Positions 16,884-25,634 of a stretch of DNA of 64,000 nucleotides are shown here, piece after piece. A program made the position numbers and the translations under genes. Within the stretch, counting starts at the first letter, position 1, and each line of letters starts with the position of its first letter. Source of the DNA: an uncultured Gammaproteobacteria bacterium (GTDB taxonomy: Bacteria > Pseudomonadota > Gammaproteobacteria > Arenicellales > Poriferihabitantaceae); contig CALKKV010000040.1 in assembly GCA_937992195.1 (NCBI GenBank), positions 1-64,000 of the forward strand. Reading direction: 5' to 3'. The notes beneath the pieces were generated by a model. It ran no database searches. It was not told the DNA's origin and saw only the letters and a program-made list of their open reading frames with translations.

Positions 16884-18371
16884 ATGTCTGAACCAGGATT
16901 TATCGACCTTAGAATAGGTCATGGAGTCCGTGGCACTGCGGAGGACAGCGTTTGGCCGTCGTTTACCGACATTATGACCGTTGTGGTGATGATTTTTTTG
17001 ATGGCGCTGGTGGTCATCATGGTGCGCAACAATGATTTGAATCAAAAGCTGGTGGATTCTATCGGTGTTAACGATGCGATTGTGCGAACCAATGTAAGTC
17101 TTAGCAGCCAGATTAATTCTCTGACCGAAAATTTGAATTTAACCCAAGCTGAAAAAGATGAGCTGGGAGAGAAACTACTTAGCACTATTGCTAGAAACAA
17201 TACTCTGGTAGAGACCAAGGCATCTCTTGAAGCATCTATTTCAGAGTTAGAAGTTTTAAAAGCGAGTCTAACTGATGAGAACCTTGCGCTTCTTGCTGAA
17301 AAGAACCGTTTGACACAGGCAAATAGTCTGCTTGCGAATGAGAGAGATACACTCAGTGCTGACAAAAGTGATTTGCAGCAAGAGAATGAATCGTTAATTT
17401 CCCAAAGTCTGGCGCTTAGTAAAGATCGAGACAGGTTAGCTGGAGAGAATGTACAGCTGAAAGAGGAGAATAAAGTTCTCGACCAACAGCGTGAAGAGCT
17501 GGTTGTAACCAGGGATAATCTCGATGAGGATAAAGTGGCTCTGCAGTCGGAAGTACAATCGCTTCTTGAGAGAGAGCAGCTTCTCTCAACGCAACTTTCA
17601 GCGATAGAAAGGCAGTTTAGTCAGCTGCAGCTGGATTCAGGGGGAGAGATCGACGCGCTAAGTACCCGCAACCTTGATCTTACTGGTCAGCTTGACCAGG
17701 TTAACTTGCGATTGGCGCAGCTAAAGCTTGAGTTAGACAAACAATCTCTTGCACAACGGAATCTGACGCAAGAGTTGGCTAAGAAGGAAGAGGAATATAC
17801 AGCGCTTCAGGCGAGTGAAAAGACGATTCTTGAGCAGCGTCAGGAGTTGGCGGAGCAGCTGGCGTTAAAGGAGCAAGAATACCTGGCTTTGAAAAATAAT
17901 GAACAATCAACGCTTCAGCGCTTTAGCGAGGCAAGCTTGCAAATCGAGGAACTGGCCGAACGAATACGTGAGCGTGATCGGCAAATTTCTGAGTTGCGGA
18001 AAATCACTACCCAAGGAAGTTTGCGGTACACAACCCTGCAGGAAGAGTATGAATCACTGGAAGAGAAATACAGAAGCCTGGTAAGAGCGGCGCGAAGTCC
18101 AGCGGGTAAATACATAGCGACAGTAGTTTTTACCCGTAACTTAAGCGGTAGTTATGAGTATCGGTTTGCTGAGCCAGGCACCAGTCGTGAATTAATTTCC
18201 AGAGAAGATTTGGGTGCTCGCCTTCAGGCGCTAAAAGAACAGCACGGTCGTAACCTGTATACCAAAGTGGTGATTCCAGAAGATAGCGATCTCTCTCATG
18301 ATGAAGCGTGGCGCTTTACTCAAGAGATTCTTAATCGATACGACTACTACTACCAGCCGGTGGAACAATAA
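16884..18371 (+). CDS. ExbD/MotB-like motor partner with long coiled coil
   Basis: This 495-residue protein consists of a short cytoplasmic N-terminus, then one membrane helix (about 29-47) introduced by VWPSFTDIMTVVVMIF with Asp29 at the position of the proton-carrying Asp of MotB, ExbD and TolR. Coiled coil follows from about 48 to 400, rich in Gln, Glu, Leu and Ser, broken at Gly253-Gly254 and with a 28-residue internal repeat (300-309 versus 328-337). The last 95 residues (about 405-495) form a small mixed domain; its end (YTKVVIPEDSDLSHDEAWR) resembles the periplasmic fold of ExbD/TolR, where a strand is followed by a helix. No OmpA-type peptidoglycan-binding domain is seen. Together with the preceding gene it forms a two-part ion-driven motor. 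The family is clear; the function is unknown. Confidence 0.8.
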   Translation: MSEPGFIDLRIGHGVRGTAEDSVWPSFTDIMTVVVMIFLMALVVIMVRNNDLNQKLVDSIGVNDAIVRTNVSLSSQINSLTENLNLTQAEKDELGEKLLSTIARNNTLVETKASLEASISELEVLKASLTDENLALLAEKNRLTQANSLLANERDTLSADKSDLQQENESLISQSLALSKDRDRLAGENVQLKEENKVLDQQREELVVTRDNLDEDKVALQSEVQSLLEREQLLSTQLSAIERQFSQLQLDSGGEIDALSTRNLDLTGQLDQVNLRLAQLKLELDKQSLAQRNLTQELAKKEEEYTALQASEKTILEQRQELAEQLALKEQEYLALKNNEQSTLQRFSEASLQIEELAERIRERDRQISELRKITTQGSLRYTTLQEEYESLEEKYRSLVRAARSPAGKYIATVVFTRNLSGSYEYRFAEPGTSRELISREDLGARLQALKEQHGRNLYTKVVIPEDSDLSHDEAWRFTQEILNRYDYYYQPVEQ

Positions 18372-18424
18372 ACCAGTAAAGTCTGAGCATAATAACCTTT
18401 GATTTCAGGTGTTATAATGACTCT

Positions 18425-20305
18425 ATGGATTTTGAACAAACATATGACGTCATTGTTATCGGTGGAGGCCATGCTGGTGTAGAAGCTGCACTGGCATCAG
18501 CGCGGGTCGGTGCGAGCACGCTTCTCGTTACCCACAATATTGAAACGATAGGACAGATGTCCTGCAATCCGGCGATTGGCGGTATTGGTAAAGGACATAT
18601 TGTTAAAGAAATCGATGCCCTTGGTGGCGTCATGGCACAAGCAATCGATCAGGCCGGCATTCACTTTCGTATTCTCAATGCACGTAAAGGACCGGCGGTA
18701 CAGGCGACCCGTGCCCAGGCGGACAGGGCGCTATATAAAATTGCGATTCGTCGCGCTGTAGAGCACCAGCCCAATCTGACTTTGTTTCAGCAGTCGGTCG
18801 ATGATCTGATTATCGAAAATGAGAGGGTAGTTGGCGTCATAACACAGCTCGGTCTGCGGTTCTTGTCTAAAGCGGTGGTGCTGACTACAGGTACGTTCTT
18901 AAACGGAAAAATGCATGTCGGACTGGATAATGCGAAAGGGGGTAGAGCAGGTGATCCTCCCTCCATTGCCCTCGCGGATCGTTTGCGAGAACTGCCGCTC
19001 GAAGTTGATCGATTGAAAACCGGTACGCCACCGCGAATTGATGGTAAGTCCATCAATTACGCCGAATTGGAGAGTCAGCCGGGCGATACACCAGTTCCTG
19101 TTTTTTCTTACCTTGGAGATGCTTCTCAGCATCCTGAGCAGGTGCACTGTCATATTACCCATACCAACCAAAATACCCACGACTTAATCGCTGAAGCACT
19201 GGATCGTTCGCCGTTGTATGGTGGCGTGATTGAGGGCGTGGGGCCAAGATATTGTCCATCAATCGAGGACAAAGTGGTGAGATTTGCAGACCGCAACAGT
19301 CATCAAATCTTTATTGAGCCGGAAGGTTTGAATACCACTGAAATTTATCCAAACGGCATTTCTACTAGCCTGCCTTATGATGTTCAGATCGCGTTGGTGA
19401 GAACGATCAAAGGCTTCGAGAACGCCAACATTACACGACCTGGATATGCCATTGAATATGATTTCTTTGATCCGAGAGGATTGAAACATAGTCTTGAAAC
19501 CAAGTGTATCGGTGGACTGTTTTTTGCAGGTCAGATTAACGGCACCACCGGTTATGAAGAAGCTGGAGGGCAGGGTTTGATTGCTGGTCTCAACGCTGCC
19601 CGTCAGGTGCAAGGGCGGGATTCGTGGTCCCCTGCGAGAAACCAGGCATATATCGGTGTGATGATTGATGACCTCGTTACCATGGGCACAGCGGAACCTT
19701 ATCGAATGTTCACTTCGAGGGCGGAATATCGATTGCAGTTGCGCGAGGACAATGCCGACCTGCGATTGACTGATATAGGAAAGCGTTTTGGTCTGGTGGA
19801 CGATGTGCGTTACCAACGGTTTGACACCAAAAGGAATGCGGTAGAAAAAGAGAAGCAACGTTTTCGCTCAACCTGGGTGCGCCCTGACCAACCGACATCC
19901 GCCAATGTTGAAAAAGCTCTTGGCCAGCCTTTGGCCCGGGAAGCCAATTTACTAGACCTACTTAAACGCCCTGAGATCGGCTATCAAACCCTTGCTGTCG
20001 CTGCAGAATTGACCGAGCCATTGACGGATTTAGACTGGATAAGACAGCTTGAAATCCAGGCGCGTTATCAAGGCTATATTGAACGCCAAATCGGCGAGGT
20101 GGAACGGTTAAAGAAACAGGAAGACACCACGATACCCGAAACAATCGATTATGAAAACGTTCGAGGGTTATCTGCGGAGGTTCGACAAAAGCTCACGGAG
20201 ACAAACCCCGAAACTATCGGGCAGGCGAGCCGTATTCCAGGTATAACACCTGCTGCGGTTTCTTTACTATTAGTGCACCTTAAACGGCATCAGCGTGCTG
20301 CCTAA
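18425..20305 (+). CDS. mnmG: tRNA uridine-5-carboxymethylaminomethyl enzyme MnmG
   Basis: MnmG is the FAD-dependent partner of MnmE in wobble-uridine modification. The 626-residue protein matches the usual length (E. coli 629). The FAD-binding [15 protein letters not shown] (about 12-26) and the MnmG signatures [13 protein letters not shown] and [13 protein letters not shown] are visible, as is [20 protein letters not shown]. It starts 53 bp after the motor partner gene. Usually rsmG and parAB follow; here a betaine-type ABC operon on the other strand is convergent after 29 bp. Confidence 0.97.
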   Translation: MDFEQTYDVIVIGGGHAGVEAALASARVGASTLLVTHNIETIGQMSCNPAIGGIGKGHIVKEIDALGGVMAQAIDQAGIHFRILNARKGPAVQATRAQADRALYKIAIRRAVEHQPNLTLFQQSVDDLIIENERVVGVITQLGLRFLSKAVVLTTGTFLNGKMHVGLDNAKGGRAGDPPSIALADRLRELPLEVDRLKTGTPPRIDGKSINYAELESQPGDTPVPVFSYLGDASQHPEQVHCHITHTNQNTHDLIAEALDRSPLYGGVIEGVGPRYCPSIEDKVVRFADRNSHQIFIEPEGLNTTEIYPNGISTSLPYDVQIALVRTIKGFENANITRPGYAIEYDFFDPRGLKHSLETKCIGGLFFAGQINGTTGYEEAGGQGLIAGLNAARQVQGRDSWSPARNQAYIGVMIDDLVTMGTAEPYRMFTSRAEYRLQLREDNADLRLTDIGKRFGLVDDVRYQRFDTKRNAVEKEKQRFRSTWVRPDQPTSANVEKALGQPLAREANLLDLLKRPEIGYQTLAVAAELTEPLTDLDWIRQLEIQARYQGYIERQIGEVERLKKQEDTTIPETIDYENVRGLSAEVRQKLTETNPETIGQASRIPGITPAAVSLLLVHLKRHQRAA

Positions 20306-20334
20306 GGCGCCTTGCGATGTACTGCTGTAGCGAG

Positions 20335-21849
20335 TTATTTTCTGTTTCCCTGCACAATCCGATCAAGAATCATTGAGCAAAACAATATGGCAAAACCTGC
20401 CAGTATTCCTTGACCAACATTGGCGTATTGCAGCGCTTCTAGTACGTCTTCACCCAACCCTTTAGCGCCGATTAATGAGGCCACTACAACCATCGCCAGG
20501 CTCAGCATGATTGTTTGATTTATGCCCGCGCGAATGGATGGCCCAGCAAGCGGCAAGTCTACTTTCGATAAAAGATAAAACTTGCTGGCACCGAAAGAAA
20601 TTGCGGCTTCTCTGACATGCTCGGGAACACCCCTTAGTCCTAAAACGGTAAGTCGCACTACAGGTGTGCCGCCGAATATCATGGTTGTTACAACAGCAGC
20701 GGGTTTCCCAGTTCCAAAAAATGCGATAACCGGAATCATGAATACAAAGGCAGGCATTGTTTGCATGAAATCCATTATTGGACGAATAAATGAGTAGAAA
20801 CGCGGTCTTCGAGCGCAGAACATTCCAAGCGGAATACCGATTACAATAGAAAGACAGGCAGCGGTGCCAAGAAGCGCTAAGGTAATCATCGCTTTTTCCC
20901 AAAAGCCCAGTAAGCCCATGTAGAGTAAAAATGCAGTGCAATAGATTGCCGCACGCACTCCTGCCGATAGCCAGGTCAACAATATAATAAAACTGGCAAT
21001 TACCATCCAAGGGGTTTTAACAAATACCAATTCCAGACTGTCGAGAATCCAGCGTATGCCGAAAGTAATCGCGTCAAAAAAAACTTCGCCCTTTGAAACA
21101 GAATAAGTGAAAAACTTCTCGACCCAGTTAATACTCGTAAGTCTAATTCCAGGTTCCGTGGGGAAGTTAACTAGAAAGGGATAGATTCCGGGGAAACTAT
21201 AGTTTAATACCGTAGCAGCGACGATAACGAGGAAGAAGAGCGTTCCCAGAATCATGTGCTTGATCGGCAATCCCGAGACGATGCTGTTGTCAGACAACCA
21301 ATCAGAGAATCGTCTCTCAAGTACAGTATTTGCGTAAATTGCTTGAGCTAATTTAACAAGCACCAAAATAATTATGCCCGAGATCGCTACCCAGATCCCT
21401 GTTTCCTCAAGCTTGATTGCCTCTTCTCTGATGCCGCCTATGTTTTCTTCCAGTGAGGCAACGGTCCTTTTGTAAACATCTATTTTTTCAGAGTTGTTTT
21501 CAATAGCGGCCGCGAGCTGACTGCGTCTGAGTTCAAGGGTGCCCTCTATTCTGGTGATTCGCTCCCAGGCTTCAGACGCGAGATCCCCAAAAAAACCGCG
21601 TACAATTTGCACAAATGCAAAGGTTTCAATTATTAAGAATGTAAGCGCCCAATTCCATAAACCCCGTGCGGCGTACCAAACCGGACCTAGAACGCCAGCC
21701 CAAAAATTAAATGTCAGAGTAAAGCCAGAGCGACTATTGATGTCACCAAACTTCTGAATATAGTATTCCGGGTTGGTGCGAACAAACTCAATGATCCGCT
21801 GCTTGCTGTCTGATTCAAGACTCGCTTCACGATTTTCAAAATGTTTCAT
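20335..21849 (-). CDS. proW: Betaine/choline-type ABC permease with N-terminal extension (ProW-like)
   Basis: This is the inner-membrane permease of a quaternary-ammonium (glycine betaine, choline or proline betaine) importer. The C-terminal half (about 270-504) is a standard binding-protein-dependent permease; GASKFYLLSKVDLPLAGPSI is the EAA loop that contacts the ATPase. The N-terminal about 200 residues are extra: residues 27-75 (EYYIQKFG, FNFWAGVLGPVWYAARGLWNW) resemble DUF2628-type membrane segments, followed by a short coiled coil (about 95-145) and further helices. At 504 residues it is much longer than typical ProW (about 350). Its start overlaps the proV stop by 4 bp (ATGA). Confidence 0.88.
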   Translation of the reverse strand: MKHFENREASLESDSKQRIIEFVRTNPEYYIQKFGDINSRSGFTLTFNFWAGVLGPVWYAARGLWNWALTFLIIETFAFVQIVRGFFGDLASEAWERITRIEGTLELRRSQLAAAIENNSEKIDVYKRTVASLEENIGGIREEAIKLEETGIWVAISGIIILVLVKLAQAIYANTVLERRFSDWLSDNSIVSGLPIKHMILGTLFFLVIVAATVLNYSFPGIYPFLVNFPTEPGIRLTSINWVEKFFTYSVSKGEVFFDAITFGIRWILDSLELVFVKTPWMVIASFIILLTWLSAGVRAAIYCTAFLLYMGLLGFWEKAMITLALLGTAACLSIVIGIPLGMFCARRPRFYSFIRPIMDFMQTMPAFVFMIPVIAFFGTGKPAAVVTTMIFGGTPVVRLTVLGLRGVPEHVREAAISFGASKFYLLSKVDLPLAGPSIRAGINQTIMLSLAMVVVASLIGAKGLGEDVLEALQYANVGQGILAGFAILFCSMILDRIVQGNRK

Positions 21850-22913
21850 GACACTTCGGTGCCTTCTATGACAGTTTTAAGTAGTGTGCTGCGGGTGATG
21901 ACGCCAACACTTTTATTTTCCTCCCTGACGACTACCGGTATATCGGTATTGATTGCCAGATGTATTAAGTCGCTTAGGGATGCATCTCTATCTACAACCG
22001 GGGCGTTTTCAGGGGGAGTGCCGAATTCGTTGCAATAGTTTTCATATGGTTGCATCACCGCATGGGCGCGAACGACTTTTAATCTTGAAATGCCGGCTAC
22101 GAAATCCGTGACATAGTCATCCGCAGGGTGCATCACAATTTCTTCAGGCGTGCCAGTTTGTACTACTTCTCCATCGCGCATAATGGCAATGCGATCGCCA
22201 ATTCTGACGGCTTCGTCCAAATCATGGGTGATGAATACAGTTGTTTTGTTCATCGAAGCAGACAGCTCAATAAATTCGTCTTGAAGCTGGCGTCGGATGA
22301 GCGGGTCCAGTGCGCTAAATGGTTCATCCATAAGTAAGACTTCCGGATCTGCAGCGAGTGCGCGAGCCAATCCGACCCGCTGTTGCATACCACCTGAAAG
22401 CTCATGGGCAAACTTGTGTCCCCAGCTTTCCAGTTCAACCACGCTGAGAATCTTTGCGGCGATTCCCATTCGCTCATTTTTGTTTACGCCACGAATTTCC
22501 AACGGCATGGCGACGTTGTCCAAAACCGAACGATGTGGAAGTAGTGCAAAATTCTGGAAGACCATGCCAATTTTGCGATTCCTAAAGGTCTGCAGTTGAC
22601 TCGTATCAAGCGCCATTACATCGGTTCCTTCGATCGTAATCTTACCGGCAGTTGGTTCGAGCAAGCGGTTGAAGTGTCGAACCAGTGTCGACTTGCCGCT
22701 TCCCGATAAACCCATGATGCAAAAAATCTCCCCTGACTTGATGCTTAGGTTTACGTTGGCAACCCCAACAACTGCATTGAATTGCTCCAGCACTTCGGCC
22801 TTGGAGAGGTTCTTTTCATTGATCTCTTTTAGAACAGCATTTGCATTGTCACCAAATATCTTCCAGATATTAGAAACTTCAATCAAATACTCATCGGATG
22901 ACTGGGATTGCAT
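21846..22913 (-). CDS. proV: Betaine/proline-type ABC transporter ATP-binding protein (ProV-like)
   Basis: This is the cytosolic ATPase of the importer. In 355 residues: Walker A GLSGSGKST, Q-loop VFQNFALLPHRS, signature LSGGMQQRVGLARALA, Walker B VLLMDEPFSALD and the H-loop ITHDLDEA. The N-terminal helical piece before the P-loop is typical of ProV/OpuAA. After about residue 265 a CBS-like region ends the protein, with VDRDASLSDLIHLA and TDIPVVVREENKSVGVI; CBS domains in OpuA-type systems sense ionic strength. It lies between proX (108-bp gap with a hairpin) and proW (4-bp overlap). Confidence 0.93.
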   Translation of the reverse strand: MQSQSSDEYLIEVSNIWKIFGDNANAVLKEINEKNLSKAEVLEQFNAVVGVANVNLSIKSGEIFCIMGLSGSGKSTLVRHFNRLLEPTAGKITIEGTDVMALDTSQLQTFRNRKIGMVFQNFALLPHRSVLDNVAMPLEIRGVNKNERMGIAAKILSVVELESWGHKFAHELSGGMQQRVGLARALAADPEVLLMDEPFSALDPLIRRQLQDEFIELSASMNKTTVFITHDLDEAVRIGDRIAIMRDGEVVQTGTPEEIVMHPADDYVTDFVAGISRLKVVRAHAVMQPYENYCNEFGTPPENAPVVDRDASLSDLIHLAINTDIPVVVREENKSVGVITRSTLLKTVIEGTEVS

Positions 22914-22955
22914 GAAAAACGCACCGATCGAAAATTAGGTAGAGGTGAAACGAAA

Positions 22956-22988
22956 GGGCGGAACCAATCTTTGAGAAGGGTTCCGCCC
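22956..22988 (-). promoter_or_regulatory. Intercistronic hairpin between proX and proV
   Basis: A perfect 10-bp GC-rich stem (22956-22965 with 22979-22988) with a 13-nt loop lies 34 bp after the proX stop on the minus strand. It is followed by TTTCGTTTC rather than a clean T-run, so it is more likely an RNA-stabilising or partial-termination element. This would give more binding protein than ATPase and permease, as is common for such importers. Confidence 0.6.
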
Positions 22989-23021
22989 GATCAAACAACA
23001 CAATGCAGTGTTGCTTATATT

Positions 23022-23987
23022 TTAAAGGCCTAACCAGCCGTCGACCCTGTCAGGATTGGCCGCCATCCACTCTCGGGCAACATCAATCGGCTCTCTGCCG
23101 TTAGCGGAAATCTCGTAAGCAAAGCTACTGACATCGTCGGCCTTCAGCGCAAATCGTTCGAAGAACTCTGCGATTGCCGGTGAACGCTCTTTGAGCGACT
23201 TAGACCAGGCGATCTGCACATTTTTCAGAGCGTCCTTTGTCGCAACGCTGGATTGTTCATACCAGTCAGGAGAATCAGACGGCTGAATCATCTTGTATTT
23301 AGCAGCATCAAAGGTTGGCTCGCTCAACATATACACGTCAAACATATACCAAACAGCATGTGGCTTGTAACAGTAGAATGCGTAACCTTCACCTTTACTG
23401 ATAGAGTCTTTTATGCGGGCAGTCTTTACGCTTTCTTCAGCACGCACTGGGTCGATAAAGTCCAGCAGTTCGTAGTCGCGCACCTTGACTTCGTTAACAT
23501 TGGCAGAAGCCCAACCTGGGGCGCCAATCCACATTTCACCTTTGCCATTTCCATCGCTATCCATTTTTCCTGCAACATCGGGTCGACCGAGATCAGCAAT
23601 GTCGGTGATATTGTTTGCTTCACCGAAGTCTTTAGAAACGCAGAACCCTTGATTGCCTTCGTAAGGATTGCTGCTTAATTGGACGGTACCCGCACCATCC
23701 ACATATTTTTTGGTAAAGCTTTCCTGGTTTGGAAGCCAAACATCAGGGTGAACGTCGATATCACCTTTGCCTTGATCCATCGCCTGAAAGATTGTGGCAT
23801 TGTTTCCAGGAACCAGTTCCGCTTCGCCGCCGATGCGATCGATAACGACTGCTTGCAGCAATGCTGCGATCGCTTGTGCACCTGTCCACGACGGAGCACC
23901 TATATTGACCTTTTCAGCGGCAATGCTGGTATAAGATGTAGCGCAAAGCGCAGAAGCCAGCAGAATGCTGGTTATCGGTTTTTTCAT
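23022..23987 (-). CDS. proX: Betaine-type substrate-binding protein (ProX/OpuAC family)
   Basis: This is the periplasmic receptor of the importer. The 321-residue protein has a signal peptide (about 1-23, ending SIAAEK) and the OpuAC-type lobes: GAPSWTGAQAIAALLQ, GDIDVHPDVWLPN and YKPHAVWYMFD. Several tryptophans and tyrosines (Trp18 of the mature form region, HPDVW, HAVWYM) could form the aromatic cage that binds quaternary amines. AGAGGAAG precedes the ATG. First gene of the minus-strand proX-proV-proW operon. The exact ligand (glycine betaine, choline, proline betaine) is not decidable. Confidence 0.92.
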   Translation of the reverse strand: MKKPITSILLASALCATSYTSIAAEKVNIGAPSWTGAQAIAALLQAVVIDRIGGEAELVPGNNATIFQAMDQGKGDIDVHPDVWLPNQESFTKKYVDGAGTVQLSSNPYEGNQGFCVSKDFGEANNITDIADLGRPDVAGKMDSDGNGKGEMWIGAPGWASANVNEVKVRDYELLDFIDPVRAEESVKTARIKDSISKGEGYAFYCYKPHAVWYMFDVYMLSEPTFDAAKYKMIQPSDSPDWYEQSSVATKDALKNVQIAWSKSLKERSPAIAEFFERFALKADDVSSFAYEISANGREPIDVAREWMAANPDRVDGWLGL

Positions 23988-24258
23988 TTTGACTTCCTCT
24001 TTAGTATATGCGGTAAGGGAATCGTTTTGCGTATTCCTTCAGATCAGTATAGCGCAAACTAAAGTGGGCTGAGTAGTCGAATTCTGCATTTCGATGTAAG
24101 CGTTTTATAGATGTTGATTGCAGCCAGGTTTGTCGTTCCCCATCGCTCATCGGACAAAAAGCTTGTTCGCTTCGAACCACCTTAATCAGAAGATTTTGGC
24201 AGTAGAAGAAAGATATGGCAGATTTTGATAAGTAAAGAGAGGTTCTCCCTAGGTTGAT

Positions 24259-25608
24259 CTAACGCAGCGTTACCAGTTCTTCCGATGCTGTAGGATGAAT
24301 TGCAACGGTATTATCAAAGTCTGCTTTCGTTGCGCCCATCTTTATAGCAACGGCAAAGCCTTGCAGCATCTCATCAGCGCCAAGGCCAATAATATGGCAG
24401 CCAACAATTTTTTCTTCCTCCCCGCAGACAATCAATTTAACAAGGGTTGGCGGTTTGTGATCTGAGACGGCGTAAAGCATATTGATAAAACGACTTTGAT
24501 AGATTTTTATCGCTTCGCCATATTGTTCGCGTGCCTCATTTTCGGTCAATCCTACCGTGCCAATCGGAGGGTGACTGAAGACAACTGTTGGGATCAACCG
24601 GTAATCCAGATACAGCTCATCCTTGCCGTTAAATAATCTTTCCGCTAGTCGTCTCCCTGCGGCTATCGCCACTGGCGTAAGCGGGGCTGCTGCGGTGACA
24701 TCTCCCAGGGCATAAACACCTTTAACCTTGGTGTTCTGGAATTTATCGACGTCGATAAATCCTGCTTTGTCGGTAGTCACTCCGGTGTTGTCGAGATCCA
24801 ATGGTGCAACCTTTGTATGCCGACCGATTGCCCAGATAATAGAGTCAAAACCTGACTCACTATCTCCCCCCTGATACTGGAAGCCTAAGGTCTGATCTTT
24901 ATCCGAGAATAGACCAGTGAGTTGAATGTTCTTTAAGATTCGCACACCCGACTCTTCCATTTGCTCCATTAGCAATGTGTGAATAGTGTGATCAAAAGTG
25001 CGTAGGAGTAGGTCTTTGCGCAGGAGCATGGTCACATCGCTGCCCAAACCGTGTAAAACGCCTGCGAGTTCGGTAGCAATATAGCCTGCCCCAATAACAA
25101 GTGCTTTCTTGGGTAGGTCCTCGAGGAGGAAAAAGCCGTCACTGGTGATGCCGAGCTCAGAGCCGGCAACCTCAGGCACCGAGGGCTGGCCGCCTGTGGC
25201 AATGAGAATATGGGGGGCGGTATACTGATCGCCGTTTACTTCGACCACATGATCGGAAACGAAACGCCCGGTTCCGCGGATAACCTCTACTTTGGAATTC
25301 GCTAGATTTCGATCATAAATTCCATTTAAACGCTCGATATAAGCATCCCTGGCCTGTTTGATTTTTGGCCAGGAAAAGCCGTTATTCTCAAGGCTAAATC
25401 CATATCCCGTCGCCATTTCGATGTTTTCAGCCATCTGGGCCGCATTCCACATGACTTTCTTGGGGACGCATCCAACATTGACGCATGTTCCCCCCATCGC
25501 GCTATTTTCCAGAAGTAAAACGCGTGCTCCGTGTTCAGCAGCGCGGCGGGCACTCGCAATGCCGCCACTTCCGCCTCCAATCACGATAAAATCAAAATCT
25601 TTAGACAT
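24259..25608 (-). CDS. gor: Glutathione-disulfide reductase
   Basis: This NADPH-dependent flavoenzyme regenerates reduced glutathione in the cytosol. The 449 residues show FAD motif [14 protein letters not shown] (11-24), redox disulfide [13 protein letters not shown] (Cys42, Cys47), NADPH motif [11 protein letters not shown], and the catalytic HPTASEE (His438, Glu443) at the C-terminus. The start is only 26 bp from the divergent prlC start. Glutathione supply fits with the glutathione-dependent formaldehyde pathway at 29889-31897. Confidence 0.95.
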   Translation of the reverse strand: MSKDFDFIVIGGGSGGIASARRAAEHGARVLLLENSAMGGTCVNVGCVPKKVMWNAAQMAENIEMATGYGFSLENNGFSWPKIKQARDAYIERLNGIYDRNLANSKVEVIRGTGRFVSDHVVEVNGDQYTAPHILIATGGQPSVPEVAGSELGITSDGFFLLEDLPKKALVIGAGYIATELAGVLHGLGSDVTMLLRKDLLLRTFDHTIHTLLMEQMEESGVRILKNIQLTGLFSDKDQTLGFQYQGGDSESGFDSIIWAIGRHTKVAPLDLDNTGVTTDKAGFIDVDKFQNTKVKGVYALGDVTAAAPLTPVAIAAGRRLAERLFNGKDELYLDYRLIPTVVFSHPPIGTVGLTENEAREQYGEAIKIYQSRFINMLYAVSDHKPPTLVKLIVCGEEEKIVGCHIIGLGADEMLQGFAVAIKMGATKADFDNTVAIHPTASEELVTLR

Positions 25609-25634
25609 AACATCCTATTTAGGGTTCGGTTTTC

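Noticed and set aside
15800..18371. The motor pair as a Zorya anti-phage system
   Set aside because: No ZorC, ZorD or ZorE genes are near, the channel protein lacks ZorA's long tail, and the partner lacks the OmpA-type domain of ZorB.
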